DNA of 64,000 bases from Brugia malayi (lineage: Eukaryota > Nematoda > Chromadorea > Rhabditida > Onchocercidae). The notes beneath the pieces were generated by a model. It saw nothing but the letters and a program-made list of their open reading frames with translations, did no database searches and was not told the origin of the DNA. Position 1 is the first letter of the stretch. Each line of letters starts with the position of its first letter. Positions 11,887 to 23,321 of this stretch are shown here, piece by piece. The DNA lies in contig NW_025062475.1 of assembly GCF_000002995.4 (NCBI RefSeq), positions 1,426,001 to 1,490,000 of the forward strand. Direction: 5' to 3'. The position numbers and the translations under genes were made by a program.

Positions 11887-12213
11887 TTATAGTTGTGCAT
11901 TTTCTGAAACATCCGATGATAAATCACTTCGTACTTCACGTACTTCACGTTCTTGCATCTGCTGTTGCCGTTGTTGATGCTGAAGACGACGTCTTGCTTC
12001 ATCGCTAGCAAACGTAAAAATTAGACATACGTAAGAATCAAATGTTCGAGCATGATCATATGCTCGTCGTTCAGCAGCCACAAGTGAAGCATGAAGATCA
12101 ATGCTTGGTATAGCTTGGGCCCATGAACATCGACCAGAAATTAGAATTAGACGTATGCGCTGAAGAACGAATAGACGTCGCTCTCGACTTAATTCTTGAC
12201 GCCACGGAAACAT
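11887..12213 (-). CDS. Small stand-alone KIX-domain protein (CBP/p300-like)
   Basis: A single-exon frame of 108 codons starts at ATG 12213, with an in-frame stop (TAA) directly upstream. Residues 4-60 match the KIX three-helix bundle of CBP/p300. FPWRQELSRERRLFVLQRI corresponds to the family's W-x(4)-[VT]-x(2)-D/E-x-R-x(2)-L-V-x-K-[LI]. A proline follows, and LVAAERRAYDHARTFDSY corresponds to the LVAYARKVE..YE.A.SRDEYY helix. The tail is Arg/Gln-rich (RRRLQHQQRQQQMQE) and acidic-serine at the end. KIX domains bind activation-domain peptides such as those of CREB and MLL. A protein that is almost only KIX, without bromodomain, HAT or ZZ parts, could act as a decoy or adaptor; that is inference. 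A 26-bp GTATGT..GCTAG segment inside is too short to be an intron and its removal would create a stop. Confidence 0.7.
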   Translation of the reverse strand: MFPWRQELSRERRLFVLQRIRLILISGRCSWAQAIPSIDLHASLVAAERRAYDHARTFDSYVCLIFTFASDEARRRLQHQQRQQQMQEREVREVRSDLSSDVSENAQL

Positions 12214-15200
12214 TTAAAGACAAAATTTATTCTAAAATATTACAAGAAATTGTATAAATTAATATAGCAATAGCAAGAAAAAAAAAAGGAAAACGATAAT
12301 CAATGATAAGAAAATTTTTGCAATTATTATGGAATTACATTAAATTAATCACTCCGATTCGGATAAAAGTAGATATAATTATGATATTGTTAATTAAAAT
12401 ATTTAAAAAAAAAATCTATGTAAAGCAATTTATTCGTAATTTTTAACACTACGAAATTCTTATGATTAATCATTATAATATTATTCGTAATTTTTTGAAA
12501 TTCTTATGATTAATCATTATAATAATGAAAATGATAAAATTTCTTTTTCTTTTTAATGCAAGAAAAAAAAAAAAACTTGTTGAATATCTTTAATCATTAT
12601 CATTGTTAGTTTAATGCTAATGATTATCCTCCATCGTTCGCCATTTATTTAATAACATACTGTGTTCAGTTAATTTGAAGAGATGATAAAAGATATTGAT
12701 AATTTAAATAAATTAAAGAATTTATTATAAATCTCGTGCTTGGTTTATATATACATATATACCTAGAAATTCATTTCATACTTTATTAATACTCTAGAAA
12801 ATCAGAAATAATTTAACACATACAAGCAATATTAACAAAGTTATCAGTTGTCTACTGATAATATCATTTTTATCAGTCACTCTAGTAATATCAAATTTAT
12901 TAATTATATGTTTAATATCAATTATATTTCTTCAATTTTTGCATTATCTATTCCCTAAGGTCTGTTTTTTTCTCTTTTGCACTTTATAATTAATAATCGA
13001 AAGTTTAAATAATAAATTAAAATGATTAAAATTTAAAATTAGAAACGAATAATATAAAGAACAAAGCAAAAAGAAAAAAAAAAAAAAGCCCCAACTCAAT
13101 CTTTGTATACCAAAAAAAAAAAACTTAGAATAATGTTTTTACCTGCATGGTCAATATGTGGAAGGTCATCGTTGCTAAAAGTGACCATTCCTTTATTTCT
13201 CTAATATGATGATGTTTTTTTTTTTTTGTTTTTTTCACTGTCTGTTGCTCAGCAACTTGACCTTTTCATTCATTTCTTCTTTTCCAAATTATTTGACCTC
13301 TGCCTGAAATATTTTTCCTTCTTTTAACACTACCAACTATTCTTAACCCTATAAACTGGTATATATAGAATAGAAAATGTAAATCAATAATTGATGTTCA
13401 AATTGATGATAGCAGCCTATAAAGGCTTTCTTCATTTGACCATTACCTTTTCTCTCTTTCCATTTCTCATTACAACTGTTAGACCAATTGCCCATAAAAT
13501 TGAACCAACCGACCAGAGTAACCCTTAGATTCTAAAATCCATCCCTTATTAATGCATCTCATTATCCTATCATTTTATATCAAATCAATATCCGTCTACT
13601 GATAACATCAATAACACAAATATTTCACTAAAAATAAAACAATTCAAAAGTATTATAAACAAATATATATAAACAAAAAATAAAAAAATAATATAAAAGC
13701 ATATACATAAATATATTATGACATTGCATTTGCATAATAAATATCTTTTCGGTGGCAATTTCTTATTTTTATTTCTTTTTTTCAAATTGATATTTTCAAA
13801 ATTTACTAATGATTAGTCTAACATAGTGTAAGATGAAGACGAATTTCAATAGTAAAAATTCGATCTATGGAATTCTAATTCTTTTTTATGTTATAAAAAT
13901 ACCATAACTAAATGTTTTTTTTTTTTTTTTTGATAAGACAGAATATAAAGGAAAGAACATGAAGTTTTGCATATAACAAAAGTTGAAATATTTGAAAAGT
14001 AAATGAAAAGTATGAAATTTAAAAATTCGTAATAAAAAGCAAGAAATTTAAAAAATATATAAAAGGAGTATTAAAAAAAAAAAAAAATTATGTGTGAAAA
14101 TTATTTTACCACATAATGTGATAAAGTGATATGCTGATGATAATAGACAATATATATGTCATCGTATTTTTAAATTTTCAGTGTCATAACACATCAAATA
14201 GTTTTACTTGAAAAAAAAAAGCACAATTAATGTTATAATATTTTTAGTTATCATCAAATGATGTTATGATTTGATGAATATTTGTAAATATTAATAATAA
14301 AACTTTGAAATCGTTCAAATCATTTTTCTGCTTCTTTCTTAATTAATAATAATAATCTCAAATTTTACGAAAATTAATTGAGTAATTAAGAATTAAAATA
14401 ACTGTAAGATTCGAAATCTATTAAATTATTTGCAATTATTAATTTATAGTAATTTCAAATTCCAATTAAAAAATACTGCTTAAAAATGCAAAAAAAAAAA
14501 AAAAAAAAAAAAAAAAACGAGAAGAAAAAAGCAAAATATAAAAAAAAAAAACTTTGATGTAACCTTGTAATTAAACCTGAAATGCCAATCAAATCCAAGC
14601 AAAAAAAAAGAATTTATAAGCAAAGTTCACATCGGTTTACCAAAAAATAAAAAAAATAGTGAAATAATAAATGAATGTCATAATGAAACTTAAAATAAAA
14701 TTAAAAAAAAATTGCAAAAAGATGGTTAAAAGAAAATAACAATTGAAATAATTGAAAAAAAAAAAAAAAAACACTGAAATGATTTCATATTTTTATCTTT
14801 CTGAAATTGCCAGAATTTCTAAAATGATATAAACTTTGCATGTAAACCTTTTTGTTTTCTAATATGCTAAGAAAATAAAGAAAAAAAATAAATAAATAAA
14901 TAAACTTATAAAAAATGGAAAATGGAATTTGTGATTGATAAATATTAACAAAATTATAAATTTTATTTCTTTTTTTCGTAAGTTCAGTTTAATGAATAAA
15001 TTTCTTCCGGTAATGAAGAATGTATTTTAAAAGTAGGTTCAACATTTCAAAAAAAAAAAATTTAATAATCAAAAATTTATTTTAAAAAGAAACTGATAAA
15101 TTAAATTAAAAACTACAATTGATGATAAATTAAAACTACAATTTGCCTCCCTCTTATTTTGCAGTCTTATTTTTTCATTTACTTTTGTTCATTGTCCTAT

Positions 15201-16438
15201 TAAAATGATTAAATTTACAATTTCATAGGATTTATCATCAAAATGATTGTGTGAGATAATTTTAGCCTGCCGATATTTCAAAAATTTTTAGAAATTTTAA
15301 AATTTCTAAAAATTTGAAATTAAATTTCTGGCATTTCATTAGCTCTAGCAAAAAATGCAAATTTTATAACATATTTGTAAATATAATGATTTTTTTCAAG
15401 TTTTTCAGATTTATTAAAATTTGTGAAAACAAACGGAATCTCCGCACTTCATTTATTGCTTTATGTTCCGTTTATTGTTCACTTATTTATCAATCACATT
15501 TATTGCTTTATGTTCCGTTTATTGTTCACTTATTTTTTCTTTTAGATAAATTTTTTATTTTTTTTTTCTGTTTCTTTCGCTTTTTTTTTAACGAAATTAT
15601 TTTAAAAATTAAAAAATGCTAACAATTTCACTTAATTACTATGTCATTTATTTCGAACTTTCGTTGAATTGCAGAATAACAAAATGTTTTATATTGTTCA
15701 TCCTTTGTTTTGTTTTATATTTACCTCTTTTATAACACTTAAAAAAAAAAAAAAGCATTAAATATTAAAAATGGTCAAAGTTAAATTTAACACATAATGC
15801 ATGCATAAATGTATATTTGTTTATCTAAAGTATAAACATTCAAATCTTCAATAATTTGCTATGTAATCGAATTTTCTATGCAATAATACTATTTTAAATT
15901 TCTCGAATTAAATAATTGAAAATCATGGAAAGGAACAAAATATTTATTAGCTTATGCTGAATTTTTAGCTAAAAAAATTTAATCAAAAATTGATAAAAGC
16001 TTTCTTTGACTCATAATATATCACATTTTTACAAACATATAAATTTCAGCAATTAGGGAAATTTTTTTGCTAAATTTTTAATTATTATCTGATATCAAAT
16101 TTTAATTATTGAAGAGTTTTCAATGGTTAAATAATACATACGTTAAATGCTACCTGGTATACTGAATAATAAAATTAGTGTTACCATATTTGATACCATC
16201 AATGGTGCAAATAGATATTGAATGGTACCAATGGTACAAATAGTGATACATTTCAAACCAATCTTTATCATATTTTATGAAATGGAATTAATCGATACGA
16301 CAAAGTGGACGAATTTTAATTCAATTTCCGATTGATCGTTGATCTTTATTCATTTCGTCCCATTTTTCTGCTTCATACATCGTATAGTCAGTTAATACTC
16401 TTATCAAAATTTAATTTTTTTAGACTTTGAATTTTAGG
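12214..16438. other. AT-rich intergenic interval with local duplications
   Basis: I see no supportable gene. A minus-strand piece near 13142-13192 reads MVTFSNDDLPHIDHA before a donor-like GTAAAAAC, but no in-phase partner was found. Small direct duplications occur at about 12449-12475 and 12492-12520 (TTCTTATGATTAATCATTAT) and at 15448-15489 and 15497-15538 (CATTTATTGCTTTATGTTCC). Many A/T homopolymers are present, including 35 A residues near 14481-14517. Confidence 0.5.
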
Positions 16439-17058
16439 ATGATCCCACAAAAGTTATCATTTATAAGACATTCTGATTTGTTGCAATATGCAAAAACAAA
16501 TTCATTTAATCAACTCTTACGTTTTGTTCATGCAAAACAACAGTCAAACCAGCTTGAGGTACAGCATTTTTATTTTTCTTTCAAGCTATGATTTTTTTTA
16601 CTTGTTAAATCTTAGTATTTTTTTAAATAAGCTTTTAATCTTTTCATTACAAATATTCATAATTTTATTTGTTTAAACTTTCAGATTGAAAACCAAAATG
16701 AACAGCAATTCATGAAAGGAAAAATCGATAAAGGTATCAGAATTTCTTCCGCTTCTTTTATGTGATAGATTTATAACCAATTGTTGTTTTGTGGTACCAG
16801 TAACTGTATAAAGACTACAAATCGGTGATAAAATGAAGTTAAAATATGCTACTGTTTTTTTTTTTTTTTTTTTTTTTGTTTTTGTTTTTGCTTTTTTGAA
16901 TATATAAAATAAGTGCAAATATTTGCAGCGATTTGTAATCTTTAAATTGTAGATGCATGAAAAAAAAAATTCTTTTTTTTGCTTGGATTTGATTGTTTTT
17001 TTCTGAAGCATAGTTAATAACTTAAGAAAAAACCTTTTTTGTAGAAAATACAGTTTAA
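16439..17058 (+). CDS. Small unknown protein, three exons, possible first gene of an operon
   Basis: Exons are 16439-16558, 16685-16733 and 17045-17058. The donors are GTACAG and GTATCA, the acceptors CTTTCAG and TTTTTTGTAG, and phases agree, giving 60 aa. It reads MIPQKLSFIRHSDLLQYAK, continues NSFNQLLRFVHAKQQSNQLE and ends in a charged tail finishing ENTV. The composition is helical and polar, with no signal peptide or membrane segment. I do not recognise the family. An acceptor (TTTTAG) sits one base before the ATG, which fits either a spliced-leader site or an upstream cis exon; if the latter, the N-terminus is longer. The mS33-like gene starts 200 bp downstream on the same strand. Confidence 0.5.
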
Positions 17059-17258
17059 ATCAATTGGCAATTAATAAATGATTTTGCACATTATACGACT
17101 GATTAATAAAGATGCAAGAGATATTTATTAAGAAAGACTAATTAAAATAATAAAGGAAATACGAAAGTTTGGTGAATGGCATTTCAGGTTTAATTACTAG
17201 GTTACATCAAAAAATAATATGAAAAAAAGAAGAAAACATTTAAGTTATACAAACGTCT

Positions 17259-18779
17259 ATGCCATGGTACGAAGGAAGAAACGTATGTTTGTTTGGTCGT
17301 AAAAGCGCTTCTCGAACTGGTGAATTATTTTATCGAACAAGACCAACCATGGAACATGATCCAAGCTTGGAATCAGGAATTTTCTACCAGATGTTCCGCG
17401 ACTACTGTACCCCTTCATTGTGGTACCATAAATTTGCGGTGATTTTTTTAGTGTTTTTGCTTAATTTAATGGAATTTCATCACATACAGCATATTTCAAC
17501 TATATTATAGTATATTGTAATATATTATAGTATATTATTTAATAGTATATTGTATTATATTATATTATAGTATATTATAATATTTCATAGTATAATATAT
17601 TATGCTATTATTATTATATTATGTTACATTACTTTTATATTATATTATTATTATATTATATCATATTATATTAATATTATATTATGTATATTATTTATAT
17701 TATATTAGGTTAATAATACATTAATATTATACCATATTATATTTATATTATATTATGTTATATTTACATTATATTATATTATTATTATATTATATTGTAT
17801 TGTATTATTATTATATTATATCATATTAATATTATATTATTTATATTGTATTATTTTATTTTTATTATATTATATTATACCATATTATATTTACATTATA
17901 TTATATTATTATTTATATTATTATTATATAAGATTATATTGATATTATATTATATTATATTTAAATTATATTATATTATGTTTATATTATAAAATATTTA
18001 TATAATATTATATTGTTTATATTATATTAATATTATATTATGTTATATTTATATTATATTATATTATATTATTATTATTATATTATATTTATATTATATT
18101 ATATTTAAGTTATATTATTTTATACTATGCTTATATTATATTATATTACATTCATATTATATTATTATATTGTATTATTTTAATATTATATTACATTAAT
18201 ATTATATTGATATTATATTAATATTATATTATATTGTATTTATATTACATTATGTTTATATTATATTTATATTATGTTTATATTATATTATATTACATTA
18301 ATATTATATTATATTAATACTATATTATATTATATTGTTAATACTGTCGTTTTCTACGATCACCATTAACACTTATTATTCTCATTACCGTTTATCATTA
18401 TTATTAATCATTAACAATTTCAATTTTGGTCGACAACGCATTTTGCCGATTTAAGGATTGAATTATTCATAACTTAAATCCATCATTGCAAATTTTAGTC
18501 AATTACTAAGCTTTGATCGATTCATCTTCAAAGTTTGTCAAATTTTTAGTTTGCTTTTTTTTTGAAGTAGACCGAACTTTAAATTTTGTTTGGTTGCAAT
18601 CATAACAGTTGATTTAAAATTTGCACTTTTTATCTAAATAGTATTAATTTGATTTTTAGACAGCTTTAAATTTGGTACGAGATGCGATGAAGCATTTAAA
18701 TGCTCAAATAAAAGGTGTTGGTGCTGATTTTATGGACATGCAAATGCGAGAGGCTATGAAATTGCAACGAAAGAATTGA
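17259..18779 (+). CDS. mrps-33: Probable mitochondrial ribosomal protein mS33 (MRPS33-like), two exons
   Basis: Exon 1 is 17259-17438 and exon 2 is 18660-18779, with donor GCG|GTGATT and acceptor TTTTTAG, phase 0, 99 aa. The start is ATG 17259 (MPWYEGRNV); TTTCAG at 17184-17189 could receive a spliced leader. Compared from memory with human MRPS33 (106 aa), three anchors fall at nearly the same spacing: RPT, then WY 27 residues later, then DFMD about 27 residues after that, followed by a basic tail (here MQMREAMKLQRKN). mS33 is a small-subunit mitoribosome protein near the head of the 28S particle. Identity over the rest is low, so the family call is moderate, but the exon structure and composition are convincing. 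The intron holds a large TATTA-type array. Confidence 0.6.
17507..18345. repeat. TATTA/TATAT-rich simple-repeat array
   Basis: About 840 bp of imperfect TATTATATT-type repeat with no G/C-rich interruption. It fills most of the intron of the mS33-like gene. Any frame opened here is an artefact of composition. Confidence 0.95.
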
Positions 18780-19913
18780 AACATTTTTTTGTTTATCCGC
18801 AAGATATTTAGATCATTTAGAATATTTCAAGAACTGCCCGCTATTCAAATGTTCTCAATATTTTCGAAAACACTGAAAGAAAAATGAACTTTAGATCGTA
18901 TTTAAAAAGAAATTGTATGATAACATGTTTAATTTCTGATAGTAATTCTGCAAGCATTGCTTTCAATCTATTATGAAACACTGAATTCTATTAATCCTCT
19001 TTTTCTCTTCATTTTTCATTCAAATCGATTTGTCGAAATATCCTTATAAATGATAAAATTTCAACTTAATATTGCCATTGATCATGTTGAAATATGAAAA
19101 AAAAAAGAAGAGGATAAGAGGTTCAAACGAGGAAGATAGGAAGTTTAAGCGCTATTGATTCTGAAAGTGATGTTTTTATTTATATTGTATTTTCATCAGA
19201 CATTGTCTGCTCACATCCTGACAAGGTGTTTTGATAACTGAAATGAGAAAAAAAAAAACTTTAAAAATTTCACTTTGGAAGAAAATTTAAATGACAAAAT
19301 TAGAAATAGTTGTAAATAGTAACTATTTTCAATTTATTTTTGACATTGAACTTGATTTCATGGTTATGAAGATTATGGAGATCGTACAGTTTATATCACC
19401 TTTTGTAATTTAAAGAACGAAATAAATTTAAATTTTCTTAAATCAAGTATTAATAAAACTACAGATGAGCCGCTCCTAATATTGCTTACTCCACTCATTC
19501 CATAATATTAAACAGATAGTTGTATTATTAGTAATGACCGAATGACCGTGGCTACAAGAAATGTTTTTTTACAACATTACTTTCTTTAATAAATACCATA
19601 ATTTCAATGCGACCAAAAGTCTATCAATAAACAAAATTTATTTTGAACTTACCATTATTTAAATTGCATTTTCATCAGACATGATCTGCTCATAGCCTGA
19701 TATGGTGTTTTGACAACTGCAACTTGAGAATTTTCACTTTGGAACGAAATTAAAATGACGAATTTAAATATTTGTGTTACTTGTTATTGAAGTTGAAATT
19801 AGGAATTTGGATAATCTCTAAATCCACCCATCTTCCATCTAACTACTTGTATAAACAAAAAAAAATCAAAGGAGAAGGTGTAAATAGTGGATTTCCATAT
19901 CTTCATCAAATCA
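18780..19913. other. Intergenic interval with a duplicated segment
   Basis: No gene is seen. It contains two diverged copies of one segment (about 19186-19330 and 19663-19770) sharing TTTTCATCAGACAT, CTGCTCA and GGTGTTTTGA. Confidence 0.5.
19186..19770. repeat. Diverged direct duplication, member of a dispersed repeat
   Basis: Copies start at about 19186 and 19663, 477 bp apart. Both carry ATTTTCATCAGACAT, then a GGTGTTTTGA and CACTTTGGAA series. The stretch after the first copy (19320-19460) also resembles 31900-32110 (ATTTTTGAC, GGTTATGAAGATTAT versus GGTCATTATGAAAATTAT, TTTATATCA). Confidence 0.6.
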
Positions 19914-21228
19914 CTATCGCATGGTATTTGCAAGGTGTTTATAAGACGAGAAGAGAAATGAACATATCCCACACTATAATCATGATCACAAAAATAATTA
20001 ATAATAATAATAACAAAAATAATAATAATAATAAAAAAGTATAATAATAATAGAAATAAAAATAATAAAAATAAATATATAATAATAATAAAAGTAATAA
20101 TGAAAAAAAATAATAATAATAAAAATAATAAAAAATATAATAATAATAAAAAATAATAATGAAAAAAAAAAACCATAATAATAATAAAAATAAGAAATAT
20201 AATAAAATAACAATAATAATGATAATAAGAAAAATAAAAGGATAATAATAATAAAAATAATAAAAAATAAAATTGATAAAAATATTGAAAATAATAATTA
20301 ATAATAATAATAATATTAAAAAAAAATAATAAGAAGAATAAAAGTAATAAAAATAATAAAAATATTAATAAGAAAAATAATAATAACAATAAAAATAATA
20401 GAAACAATAAAATAATAAAAAGATTAAAATAATGAAAAAAATAATAATAATAATAAAATAATAAAACTATACTAATAATAAAAATGATAATAATAAAAAA
20501 TACAATAATAAAAAGAATAAAAAAAGTAATAAAAATAATATTAATAATATAAGTAATAAAAAAGATAACAATAAAAATAATAATAAAAAATATATTAATA
20601 AAAATAAGAAAAATAAGAAAAAAAATAATAATAAAAATAACGGAAATAATAATAATAATATTATAATAATAAAAATAAAAAAAATAATAAAAACAATAAA
20701 CACAATAAAAATAATAGAAATAATAAAAACATTAAAAATAAAAAAATTAATAATAATAATAAAAATAAAAATAGTATCAATAAAAAAATTAATAGTAATA
20801 AAAAAATTATTATTAATTTTAATAATAATAAAAATAATAAAAGGAATGAAAATAATAAAAATAATAATAATAAAAATAAGAAAAATAAAATAATAACAAA
20901 AATAATAAGAAAAAAAATAAAACAAAATAATAAAAACAATAATAATAATAATAATGATAAACATAATAAAAATATAATAATAATAAAGATAATATTAATA
21001 AAAAAATATAATAGTAAATAAAATAAAAATAATAATGAAAAAAATTTAATAATAATAATAAATATAATGAAAAAAATATTAAACACAATAATAATGAAAA
21101 GAATAAAAGTAATAAAAATAATAATAAAAATAATAGAGACCATAAAATAATAATAATAAATATAATAATAAAAAATAAAACAGTAATTAAAATAATAAAA
21201 ATAATAATGAAAAAAAATAATAATAAAA

Positions 21229-21321
<93 letters not shown>

Positions 21322-23321
21322 GAATAATAGAATAATAATAATAGAAATAATAATAACAAAAATAATAAAATAATTAAAAATATTGAAAATAATAATAATA
21401 TAATAACAATAAAAGTAATAATGAAAAGAATATAATAATAATAAAAATAATAAATATAATAAAAATGATAAAATAATAAAAATAGCAATAATAAAAAAAT
21501 ATAATAATAATAAAAATAATAAAATTAATAAAATTATTAAAAGTAATAATGAGAATATAATAATAAAATATTAAATATAATAATAAAAATGATAAAAATA
21601 ATAAAAATAGCAATAAAAAAAAATATAATAATAAAAATAAAATTAAAAAAAAATTATAAATAAAAGTATTAATAGTAATAAAATTAATAGAAATATTAAA
21701 AATAATAATAATAATAATAATAGAAAGAATAATAATAAGAAGAAAAAGTGACAAACATAACAAAAATATAATAATAAAAAATATATAATAGTAAATAAAA
21801 CAAAAAAAATAATGAAAAAAATATAATAATAATAAAAATAATAATAATAAAAATAATAGAAATATTGAAAATAATAATAAAAATAAAAATAATAGAAATA
21901 TTGAAAATAATAATAAAAATAATAATAATAGTAATAATAAAAGTGATAAACATAATAAAAATATAATAATAAAAAAAATATAATAGTAAATAAAACAATA
22001 ATGAAAAAAATATAATCATAATAAAAATAATAAATATAATAAAAATGATAAAAATAATAAAAATAGCAATAATAAAAAAATATAATAATAATAAAAATAA
22101 TAAAATTATTAAAAGTAATAATAATATAAATAAAAGTATTAATAATAATAAAATTAATAGAAATATTGAAAATAATAATAATAATAATAATAGAAAGAAT
22201 AATAATAAAAATAATAATAAGAAGAGAAAAAGTGACAAACATAACAAAAATATAATAATAAAAGATATATAATAGTAAATAAAATAAAAAAAATAATGAA
22301 AAAAATATAATAATAATAAAAATAATAGAAATATTGAAAATAATAATAAAAATAATAATAATAAAAATAATAATAATAATAAAAGTGATAAACATAATAA
22401 AAATATAATAATAATAAAAAAAAATATAATAGTAAATAAAATAAAAATAATAATGAAAAAAATATAATAATAATAAAAATAATAAATATAATAATAATAA
22501 TAATAACAATAATAATAATAATAATAATGATAATAATAATAAAGATAATGATATTAAAAATAATAATAATAATAATAGAAACAACAAAATAATAAAAATT
22601 ATTAAATTAATAAAAATAATAATAATAAGTATAATAACAATAAAAAAATGAAATAAAAATAATAATAATAAAAATAATAAAAAAAATAGAAACAATAAAA
22701 TAATAAAATTATTAAAATAATAATAATGATAAATATAATAATAAAAAATAAAATAGTAATTAAAATAATAAAAATAATAATGAAAAAAATATAATAATAA
22801 TAAAAACAATAATAAAAATAATAATAATAAAAATAAGAATAACAAAAGAATAATAATAAAAATAAGAAAAATAATATTAATAATTAAATAATAAATATAA
22901 TAAAAATGATTAAAATAATAAAAGTAATAAAAACAACAAAAATAATAAATATAATAAAAATAATAATTAATAAAATATTTATAATAAAAATTTTGAATAA
23001 ATATGAAAATAATGGAGAATAAAAAGCATACAAATAATAAAGCGTCGAAAGTATGAATGCGGGCTAATTTTTTATATACCTAAAATCAGCTAATATTTAA
23101 AGGTCGACAAACCTTTGAAACGCTCATCATCACCACAAGCATGAGAAGAATTCTGTTTGTTGAAGCGAAGATCAATGGGACAGAAGATTCCATGACTGTT
23201 CATTGAGATCTCTGTTGTATTTCTGTACAAAATAACCTCAAATTTAAAGATTTAAAAAGATAAGAATTCATAACAAGGCTACGAATGGAAATTTGACCAA
23301 AAAACCTTACCTTCTGAGCAT
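19914..23321 (-). CDS. Tentative 70-aa single-pass membrane protein, four exons around a 3-kb AAT intron
   Basis: Exons proposed are 23311-23321, 23113-23222, 23032-23063 and 19914-19973, total 213 bp. The start is ATG CTC AGA AG before GTAAGG. Exon 2 reads through MNSHGIFCPIDLRFNKQ and SSHACGDDERFK. A 49-bp intron follows, the typical nematode length, then ARIHTFDALLF before the donor GTATGC. The last exon reads CGICSFLFSSYKHLANTMR and stops. The joined C-terminal part (FDALLFCGICSFLF) could be one membrane helix. I do not recognise the protein. Exons 1-3 are supported by good splice sites and matching phase. Exon 4 is chosen mainly because phase, acceptor (ATTATAG) and stop fit, and is less certain. 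If the donor of exon 3 is not used, the frame runs on for hundreds of codons into the array. Confidence 0.42.
19995..22985. repeat. 3-kb imperfect AAT (ATA/TAA) array
   Basis: Almost pure AAT-type trinucleotide repeat with AAAAT, AAC and GAAA interruptions, including a perfect run at about 21234-21320. Internal segments are themselves repeated (for example AATAGAAATATTGAAAATAA at several sites and GTGACAAACATAACAAAAAT near 21749 and 22233), showing larger-scale duplication. On the minus strand the repeat reads ATT, TTA or TAT and so has no stop codon in any frame. Confidence 0.97.

Noticed and set aside
12008..12035. A GTATGT...GCTAG intron inside the KIX gene
   Set aside because: Only 26 bp, below known intron sizes, and removal creates a stop; the uninterrupted frame fits the KIX length.
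13142..13192. Minus MVTFSNDDLPHIDHA before GTAAAAAC as first exon of the KIX gene
   Set aside because: The KIX frame has an in-frame stop directly before its ATG, and no acceptor joins the two in phase.
19799..22845. Very long Phe/Ile/Leu/Tyr open frames on the minus strand (up to 400 codons)
   Set aside because: They are the reverse of an AAT repeat, which cannot contain stop codons, and several frames are open at once.
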